Assembly (NCBI RefSeq): GCF_023898315.1
Contig: NC_064614.1
Location: 1,057,604,432-1,057,668,431 of the forward strand
Reading direction: 5' to 3'
Origin: Schistocerca nitens
Taxonomy: Eukaryota > Arthropoda > Insecta > Orthoptera > Acrididae
DNA: 64,000 nucleotides
Both the position numbers and the translations under genes were made by a program. The notes under the pieces were generated by a model, which was not told where the DNA came from, made no database searches, and worked only from the letters and a program-made list of their open reading frames with translations. This document shows, piece after piece, positions 56,509-64,000 of the stretch (within the stretch, counting starts at the first letter, position 1; the number at the start of each line of letters is the position of its first letter).

Positions 56509-56958
56509 TGCGGTGTCACCGCTAGACACCACACTTGCTAGGTGGTAGCCTTTAAATCTGCCGCGGTCCGTTAGCATACGTCGGACCCGCGTGTCGCCAC
56601 TGTCAGTGATTGCAGACCGAGCGCCGCCACACGGCAGGTCTAGAGAGACTTCCTAGCACTCGCCCCAGTTGTACAGCGGACTTTGCTAGCGATGGTTCAC
56701 TGCCTACTTACGTTCTCATTTGCTACGACCTAGCAAGGCGCCATTATCAGTTACTATTGATATTGTGAATCATGTATCGTCAAAACCGACGTTCATCATT
56801 AATGGATTAAAGTTAAGTATTCCACCAGCTACGTCCGTTTTTCTAAATTCTAATTTCCTTGTCATGTTCCAGACCTCACGCCAGCCTGCGTGAGCTAAAG
56901 CGCGTGCATTTCGGCCTCCTTTAGTAAAACGGTGTTGGCTCTCTTGCCAACCACAACA
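56509..56958. mobile_element. Solo LTR, 450 bp
   Basis: Begins TGCGGTGTCACCGCTAGACA and ends TTGCCAACCACAACA (TG...CA). It is flanked by a 5-bp target duplication CTTGC (56504-56508 and 56959-56963), as left by LTR-retrotransposon integrases. No internal gag/pol follows, so it is a recombined solo LTR. I recognise it as a Gypsy-like LTR of locust type; the superfamily is from memory. Confidence 0.9.
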
Positions 56959-56963
56959 CTTGC

Positions 56964-57935
56964 AACTGTATTTTCTTTCAGATTTAAGCTGTTTGGTACT
57001 GTGTCCATTTAAAGATTTAAGCTAGCTAGCTGGTAAATATGGTCAACAGTCGGCATGTACAAGCACTTTTAAAAATATTTAGCAGATTTTGCTAAATCAT
57101 ATCTTCTGCATGAGTAAAAATAGAAACGTGCTGAGCATTTTAACTTCCACACTGGGAAAACAAGCTTTTATTTTCAAAGCAAACGTCTGATTTTACAAGG
57201 CTGTATTATAATTCTTCACCATCAGATTCTCAGAGCAAGAGGGGACACTTAAAAAGCAACCTACATGTGATATTTTACCAAATGCCAGGCAGGTACGTCT
57301 TGACTGAACTGTTTACTTTGCTCTGAAAGGGTTGTCCCATTTAAAGTCTGATGAACAGCAAGAGCGATAGCAACTATTCACAAAAACTTGCGGACACCTG
57401 AGCAAAGCCCAGGAGTTCATGTTATAAACAGACGGATTTGTTGTTGAGTCGTTGCTATCTTGACAACTCAGGAAAGCAGACAGGCACTTAGAAGCACTCC
57501 TAGCTTTAAACAATATGCGAGAGACCCAGCTGGGAACTGCCAGTCTGCGTAGGTTCAGAGAAATCGACATAAGCTGTAGACTAAACAAACAACATTCATA
57601 CTCGGTTGGACGAAAACAACAAATACATAATACATGTAGGAGTCCAACACATACAAGGTAACCTTGCTAAGCTCTCAACTATAAATATTAGAAATTAAGA
57701 AACATATGCTTACTGAGTAAGCAAACACATTTCAGTTACTCATCCATTTTAGTCATATTACAACCCCTACATATGAAAAGAACAGTGGTGCCTTCGTTCA
57801 GTAGCAGATAGAAACCAAAATTCCATTTCGTTGCGTAGCTTTACTCCCATGTATGTTCACTCATAGTTATTGTACATCCCATCGTAATGAATTTACTATA
57901 AATCGATCACGAAAGCCGACAACGGCCGGGAGGGC
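56964..57935. other. Unassigned spacer
   Basis: No recognisable feature. Confidence 0.35.
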
Positions 57936-57939
57936 GGTA

Positions 57940-58330
57940 AAATGTAAATGTCATGTAACTAGGGCCTCCCGTCGCGTAGACCGTTCTCCGGGTGCAACTC
58001 TTTCGAGTTGACGCCACTTCGGCGACTTGCGCGTCGATAGGGATGAAATGATGATGATAAGGATAACCCACCACCCAGTCCCTGAGCGGAGAAAATCTCC
58101 CACTCAGCCCGGATTCGAACCCTGGCCCTTAGGATTTTTTTCCGTTTTGTTCGATATAGTTCGTTGCGTTTGGTCTGGGCGGACGTCACGATACATCCGT
58201 TCAAGTTGATCGTTGATTCCTTGACTCAGTTTTTTTTTATTTTTTTTTTTATTACAGAGAGCACGCAGCCCTCTGACCGAACACGCTGAGCTACCATGCC
58301 GGCGACCACGTAGCTACCGCGCGTGGACGG
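57940..58330 (-). mobile_element. SINE-C interrupted by SINE-E
   Basis: CTAGGGCCTCCCGTCGCGTA, GACGCCACTTCGGCGACTTG and GATTCGAACCCTGGCCC (to about 58137) are the reverse of SINE-C. Its last head part (GACCACGTAGCTACCG) appears after the SINE-E insert, at about 58303-58330. Confidence 0.8.
58138..58302 (-). mobile_element. SINE-E inserted in SINE-C
   Basis: Same block as 12486-12585 (GGACGTCACGATACATCCGT, TTCAAGTTGATCGTTGATTC, T-run, ATTACAGAGAGC) plus the tRNA-like head CTGACCGAACACGCTGAGCT / ACCATGCCGG. Confidence 0.8.
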
Positions 58331-58334
58331 GAGA

Positions 58335-58440
58335 GCGGTGAGCTCACCATACGCCCCTCCGTTTCCGCATCCGGTGACGCCTGAAGGCTGACGATGGCAC
58401 TGCGGCCGGTCGGTACCGTTGGGCCTTCACGACCTGATCG
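58335..58440 (+). repeat. Tail fragment of the 5S-derived SINE
   Basis: CATACGCCCCTCCGTTTCCG and GCATCCGGTGACGCCTGAAG resemble the complement of the non-5S tail of the element at 8475-8794. No 5S-like head is present. Confidence 0.5.
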
Positions 58441-58493
58441 GACAATGTTTTCTTTCCACTTGGAATTGCATTAAATTCGGCAAGTCGTGAATC

Positions 58494-58707
58494 AAATGGT
58501 TCAAATGGCTCTGAGCACTACGGAACTCAACTGCTGTGGTCATAAGTCCCCTAGAATTTAGAACTACTTAAACCTAACTAACCTAAGGACAGCACACAAC
58601 ACCCAGCCATCACGAGGCAGAGAAAATCCCTGACCCCGCCGGGAATCGAACCCGGGAACCCGGGCGTGGGAAGCGAGAACGCTACCGCACGACCACGAGA
58701 TGCGGGC
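58494..58707 (-). mobile_element. SINE-D, minus strand, full length
   Basis: AAATGGTTCAAATGGCTCTG at the tail, CGGGAATCGAACCCGGGAAC (B-box region), and GACCACGAGATGCGGGC at the head. An 11-bp target duplication AGTCGTGAATC lies at 58483-58493 and 58708-58718. Confidence 0.95.
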
Positions 58708-58770
58708 AGTCGTGAATCGATAGATTAAGAAGTTAGTTCTCATCTTTGTAATCAGTAATGTATTGGAAAA

Positions 58771-59011
58771 AATGAAATGAAATGTCGTGTGGCTAGGGCC
58801 TCCCGTCGGGTAGACCGTTCGCCTGGTGCAGGTCTTTCGATTTGACGCCACTTCGGCGACCTGCGCGTCGATGGGGATGAAATGATGATGATTAGGACAA
58901 CACAACACCCAGTCCCTGAGCGGAGAAAATCTCCGACCCGGCCGGGAATCGAACCCTGGCCCTTAGGATTGACAGTCTGTCACGCTGACCACTCAGCTAC
59001 CGGGGACGGAC
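58771..59011 (-). mobile_element. SINE-C, minus strand, full length
   Basis: AATGAAATGAAATGTCGTGT at the tail, GACGCCACTTCGGCGACCTG in the body, GGGAATCGAACCCTGGCCC in the head. A 12-bp target duplication with one mismatch, TGTATTGGAAAA / TGTACTGGAAAA (58759-58770 and 59012-59023). Confidence 0.94.
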
Positions 59012-59023
59012 TGTACTGGAAAA

Positions 59024-60149
59024 TGTGCTTATACCGTGAACCCTAGATCGTACAACAAGACTAAAAATGTGCTTCGTTTACTTTCTACAATATACAATAT
59101 AGCACAAAGAACTCACAGTTGAATAAACTAAAAAAAGCAAAAGATACGAATTAGTCCAGATATTGTTACGGAAATGGGGAAGAATTTCCTTTAAAGGAAC
59201 ATCTATCACATATTTCACTGTAAAAATACAGCACCAGCCACTTTTTAATGCGTTTTATTTATGCCAATATGCATTTCGGGTCTGCACCCATCTTCAGCTG
59301 GCAAATTACATGGATCTTCAGTTACTACAGTAGTACAATCTCGACAGCAGTTTGGATGCTGCAGCAGGCCTGTGCAAAAGCAACGATTCCAATCATTTAC
59401 TTCAATTTCGCGAGTTTAAAGTTATGCACTATCAGTTGTTCATTTTACTTACAGTCTCCTCTCCTTGTTTTTTCTTGAAGAAAAGCCAAGAAACGACCTT
59501 AAAAATTCTAGCTCTCCCTGTAGAGGAAAGAGTGTCGGTAGTCATTATGCAATCTGAAATGGAAGTAATTTGTGAAAAGCACATTTATGGTAAAATCTCT
59601 ATGTCGTTGACTGCACAGTATAGAGCCTCAAGTCCGTGAGTGGAACATGCATTGCTATGACATTCCGTAAACTGAAAATTTCTCCAGACTGTCGCGAAGT
59701 TGCAGAACGTGAGACAGATGTAAATTCGCTAGGTCGTTGGATTCCACGAAGCGGAGAAGGCCACATAGCAATCCTGTTGCTCAGTGGTTACTCTTTGTTT
59801 ATCCTAACTGATCTACGACGCACATTTGCTGTGTCACAGAATCTTCAACGAATCCTTAAAATCTCACTTCCTGGTGCTATCAACGCTGGTGAGAGTTATA
59901 TGTATCTGAGATGCTCCCTGTAATCTTAGAAGGCCACCATTACTGATACATTATGGGCCTAATGCCCTGCTTTTTGTTTTCTCTGATTTACATGCTTATA
60001 TATTCTGTAATAATTATTTGTTTTGCGTCTTCTCTACCTCTTGTCAGCAGTTACCTTACTACCCGAGTATTTTTATGCTCTTGTGGGTTTCAATTTTATT
60101 TCCTATTATTTTAATGGTTACTTTGTAGTTCCTTGGAACACACTATTAC
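59024..60149. other. Unassigned stretch
   Basis: Open frames at 59352-59639 and 59636-59923 show no domain. Nothing recognised. Confidence 0.35.
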
Positions 60150-60840
60150 TTCTTTCTTTTTTGTGTTAATTTCCATTTTCTATTTATCTCTTACTGCTGC
60201 GGCCATATCTTCGAAGATAATTCGGAAATTTCGGCTGGTGCGATCATTGCTGGGTAATCAATAAACCTAAGCTTTGGTATCTCTATACTGTTATCCGCAT
60301 CCATTTGCTGCGTGTTATGGGTACATAGTTCATATTTAATAAGGATGGCGTAGATAACATCTAATGTCTTTTCCTGTATTGCTTACCTTCATTATCGCTG
60401 TTCTTCGACGGTTGTTTAGTAACTATTCTGTTTCTATAAAATAACTAAATTATTTGTCAAATTCTGTCATTTTAGTTCCACTTGACAGTGTCTAATGCTT
60501 TTCTGATGTGAACGTAAGCCATGTACTTTCTTGATACTAAATTTTTCCTTCACTTACCCTATAAACTTAGAGTCCACTGTGGCTCTGCCTTCTCAGAAAC
60601 CGATTTGGTCTTCAAAATCAATTGGAAGTTTATTCTTAATGCGTCTATGAATTAGTCTCGTTAATGTTCTCGAAGAAAGACAATGATAGAAATCATCCGA
60701 TCACCACACCTACAGAGCTTGTGAATCTTTGGGATCATTACCACGACACATTTCTCAGTGTTCTGCGGTAAGACCAATTTCGCTCTGGGTCAAAACTTTT
60801 TAGCATTTCACCTTGGATGCTACCTTTGATTTTTGACATG
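60150..60840 (-). pseudogene. LINE reverse-transcriptase fragment, second family
   Basis: The minus strand reads LIHRRIKNKLPIDFEDQ near 60590-60660, then GRATVDS (near 60570) and, after a shift, YMAYVHIRKALDTVKWN near 60475-60525. This matches the order RxxxxL..Q.GF..GRST.D....A.FIDLEKAFDTV of LINE RT domains, with the catalytic D of the last motif changed to H. Left of this the frame is lost. Different from both the RTE and CR1-like families here, or a very old copy. Confidence 0.5.
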
Positions 60841-61244
60841 AGGCTCATGTGACCAGTTCCTTTGATGCTGTGAAGTCAAAATGGCTGACAAGCGCTCTGG
60901 TAGCAATAAAATATCCATCTCTAAGGATCTGCGAGCTCTAAAAAATACTATGCAGAGAGCCTGCCGCAAAGAACGCATCTGCTCAGAAACAGAGGTCAGC
61001 GACATACGGACTTGTCCAGAGGTGATATGAACCATTTTCCATTAATGGGTCGGTCACAAAAAGAAGTTGTGCAGACAACACCGTCATTTGCCTGAAAGGT
61101 CAAGTTTCTACATTGTTAAATTACGATGGGTGTATGTTGCATGCAGAGTTCTGGAGAATAACATTCGTGTATTCAGTGATGTGACCACGCAAGCTTGGGA
61201 AACTGTAACATTGGCAATTTTTTTGAATCAATATGCAGTAATCC
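60841..61244. other. Unassigned spacer
   Basis: No recognisable feature. Confidence 0.3.
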
Positions 61245-62325
61245 TCCCCTCATGAACGAAGGACCCCGCCGTTGGTGAGGAGACTTGCGTGCCTGAGCTA
61301 CACAGATAGCCGTACTGTTAGGCGCAACCACAGCGGAAGGGTATCTGTTGAGAGGCCAGACAGATGTGGGATTCCTGAAGAGGGACAGCAGCCTTTTCAG
61401 CTGTTGCAGGGGCAACAGCCTGGATGTTTGACTAATCTGGCTTTGTAACATCAACCAAAACAGCCTTGCTAAACTGATACTACGAACAGCTAAAAGCAAG
61501 GGAACTTACAGCCGAAGCTTTTCCCGAAGGCATGGAGGTCTACTATAGGGTTAAATGGTAATGGAATCTTCTTGGGTAAAATATTCCGGAGGTAAAATGC
61601 TCTCCCATTCGGATCTCTGGGCCGGGACGGCTCAGAAGGATGTAATCATCTGAAGAAACAAAACTGGCGCACTACAGATCAGAGCATGGTGTGTTAGATC
61701 TTTTAATCGGGCAGATATATGAGAGAATTTAAAAAGTGAATTGAATAGGTTACAGTTAGATATTGTGGTAATTAGTGAAGTTCCGTGGCAGGTGGAACAG
61801 ATCTTCTGGTCAGGTGAATACAGTGTTATAAGTACAAAATCAAATAGAGGTAATGCAGGAGTAGGTTCAATGATGAATAAGAAAATAAGAATGCTAGTAA
61901 GCTGCAAAAAGACAGTAATTTAAGGAGTTGAGACACGCATAAACTGAAAGAACCAAAGGTTTTAGAGAGTTTCAAAGGGAGAATTGGGAAGGAGTGACAA
62001 GAACAAGAGAAAGGAATACAGTAGAAGAAGAATGGGTAGCTTTGAGAGATGATATAGTGAAGACAGCAGAGGATCAAGTAGGAAGAAAGACGAGAGCTAG
62101 TAGAGATCCTTGGGTAACACAAAAGGTATTGAATTTAATCGATGAAAGGAGAAAATATAACAATGCAATGAAGGAAACAGGCGAAAGAGAATACAAACGT
62201 CTAAAAAATGAGATCAAAAGGAAATGCAAAATGGCTGAGAAGGAATGGCTAGAGGATTTTGATATATCAGCTTTTCCGATCTGGTTTGTGAATATCAGCC
62301 AACAGGCAAATAACAATAGATAATG
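61245..62325 (+). mobile_element. RTE-type LINE copy (right), 5' leader plus internally deleted ORF
   Basis: Starts with the family's 5' leader (CCGTTGGTGAGGAGACTTGC, GAAGAGGGACAGCAGCC, TTGCAGGGGCAACAGCCTGG, AAAATATTCCGGAGGTAAAA). The endonuclease start appears with frameshifts near 61690-61740 and is open at 61741-61923 (EQIFWSGEYSVISTKSNRGN). About 170 codons of the endonuclease, including the GDWN and SDH motifs, are then missing. The text resumes near 61950 (LKEPKVLESFKG) and runs open at 61994-62323 (EEEWVALRDDIVKTAEDQVG) until it breaks off after EKEWLED. The RT is absent. Opposite in orientation to the copy at 1-1436. Confidence 0.85.
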
Positions 62326-62329
62326 ATAA

Positions 62330-62710
62330 CAGTATGTGATCAGTTTATACAAACTTTGGCCGCTTCACAATGGCTTTTTGCGTAAGGTCCATTCAAATTT
62401 GACTGTGAGGGATTTTTCTGAAGACTTCGTAGATCGAATAATTCCAAAGTTTTGGTTCGTGCTGAACCATTCATAATATTTGTAACACGGAACCTTTAGC
62501 CATGCCAAGACGCCGTTTGATTAGAACAATAGCTTGCAACATAACTGAAACACAAGATTACGTAATATCACTGTATTCACAAAATATTACACTAAATTAA
62601 ATTACATAGACACTTACACTAATTCTGTTGCTGTGTGTAACTATGAGTACGCCTAGTGAGATTGCGTCTCAATGAAATAGAATAATGGCGGTGTGCTAAA
62701 CAATTATCTG
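62330..62710. other. Unassigned spacer
   Basis: No recognisable feature. Confidence 0.35.
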
Positions 62711-62712
62711 CA

Positions 62713-62893
62713 GCGCCGGCCGGGGTGGCCGAGCGTTCTATTCTGGAACCGCGCGACCTCTACGGTCGCAGGTTCGAATCCTGCCTCGGGCATGGGTGTG
62801 TGTGATGTCCTTAGGTTAGTTAGGTTTAAGTAGTTCTAACTTCTAGGGGACTTATGACCTCAGAAGTTAAGTCCCATAGTGCTCAGAGCCATA
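62713..62893 (+). mobile_element. SINE-A, head partly deleted
   Basis: GCCGGCCGGGGTGGCCGAGC then GTTCTATTCTGGAACC (the head is shortened relative to other copies), B box GGTTCGAATCC, body CTTAGGTTAGTTAGGTTTAA, tail AGTGCTCAGAGCC. No clear target duplication. Confidence 0.9.
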
Positions 62894-64000
62894 TGCGTCC
62901 GATCTTACCCTCTTCAAGAACAAAAAAGGTGCCGTCTTCTCGGCAAGACAGCTGCACTGCGTAGTTATTCTAATGTATCAGCGGTTGCAAGCCACAATCG
63001 ATACAACCGCTTATACTAATTAATATCTTAAGTAATTCTTTATTTATATTCTGGACTTACGTCTACGTTTTTGCAATATATCCACGCCCATCCTACAAAT
63101 GTGCCTTTAAATTGCCCCCTGATTTTCGAGTCGAAAGGATGCATCTGCAGGCGAGCAATTCACTCTAAAGCACATTCAGTACAATATTTACGTACATATT
63201 CAAATACAGTTCATGGTATACAATATTTGAATGAGGTGCGTGAATTTTGGTATTACGGCTGCCGCGCATGCGCAGAAGCGGGTATTTCAGTGTGGCAGTA
63301 GCCGATAGAGTGTTAGTTGAACTCGCAACACGGTGATCACAGCTTATATATAGTTCGTGTGTGCGTGTGGGCAAGACATCACTGTGACAGGACATTCCAT
63401 AAAGTTTTTACAAAAAATATGCACTAACATCTGAAACAAGTAGAATAATCTTAAAACTACTTCACATGTTAAAGTAAAATACATTTCATTATTGGTCGTT
63501 GTCGCTCATGGACAGTATTGCATTTAAAATATCTTTCTGTTTCAGATTAGCTGTCTTTGCCCGACGTATCGTCCTTTGCAGTTCATATTCATAAGACAGT
63601 AAAACTTGCTCAAAACGGAATGATCTGGGACTAAAATAATTTTCCAAATTGGATAAATTTCCTGCTTACACAAAACTCATTGGGCTACTTAAAATTTGTC
63701 AGCTCTCATGCACAAACGTATAGTAAATTTTTTTAATTATGCATATACTGTATTTATGTACCTTCACTCCAGCACAGTAGATTTTCATTTACTGTATATT
63801 GGACAACTGATAAACAACACGGAATTTCTATATTTTACTCGAACTTTAAATTCCTTTATTACTGTATGTACATAAATATTATTACCATGTTTATTTGCTT
63901 TATATTTAACTTTTTTCGCTACATATCAAGTAGGAAAACGTGTTTTAATTTCCTGTTCAAAATAGTTTTTTTCTAGGCAAGTTTTTGCACCATACAGTAG
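62894..64000. other. Unassigned stretch to window end
   Basis: AT-rich, with a slightly GC-richer patch at 63255-63370. No gene or repeat recognised. Confidence 0.35.

Overview
This window looks like repeat-dense nuclear DNA from an orthopteran insect, probably a grasshopper or locust of the Schistocerca type. The basis is several tRNA-derived SINE families with locust-like bodies (for example a CTTAGGTTAGTTAGGTTTAA body after a tRNA B-box), a 5S-rRNA-derived SINE, RTE- and CR1-like LINEs, and many decayed Tc1/mariner elements. The species call is from memory and was not checked. I found no convincing host protein-coding gene, no rRNA or functional tRNA gene and no CRISPR. Nearly every recognisable coding segment belongs to a transposable or virus-like element, and most are broken. 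Several open frames in the window begin only at GTG or TTG and were treated with suspicion.

Layout. 1-9.9 kb: RTE-type LINE (minus), a decayed arthropod repeat gene with a short inverted-repeat element in it, a Tc1 element split by a SINE, a mariner, a minus-strand Tc1, a 5S-derived SINE, SINE fragments and a tRNA-derived SINE. 11-15 kb: further Tc1 and mariner remnants. 15-18 kb: three SINEs. 18.7-21.3 kb: a decayed family-B DNA polymerase of the Polinton/Maverick kind. 23.1-32.9 kb: a nest. A hAT-like (CGGBP1-like) transposase pseudogene is split by an AT-rich element with about 0.8-0.9 kb terminal inverted repeats (TIRs). That element is itself interrupted by an apparently intact CR1-like LINE of about 4.3 kb and by a short RTE 3' fragment. 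33-44.3 kb: THAP, Tc1, DDE, CENP-B/pogo and mariner remnants, a 193-bp MITE and a pre-miRNA-like hairpin. 44.7-59 kb: SINEs (some nested), a possible LTR, another Tc1 and a 450-bp solo LTR. 60-64 kb: LINE fragments, including a second copy of the RTE family seen at the left edge, and a last SINE.

Two things stand out. First, the AT-rich element (23387-32111). Each end is a roughly 125-nt self-complementary hairpin inside a much longer TIR, and its A/T-rich broken ORFs match no family I recognise. Without insertions it would be about 4.3 kb, a size and end structure that fit either a long-TIR DNA transposon or an integrated linear DNA genome. Second, the intact LINE. Its ORF2 has no ATG before the endonuclease domain is well under way, but the ORF1/ORF2 overlap carries a canonical T_TTT_TTA slippery heptamer in the right frame, so ORF2 is probably made by -1 ribosomal frameshifting.

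The genes do not form a pathway. They are layers of independent insertions whose order can be read from the nesting and from target-site duplications.
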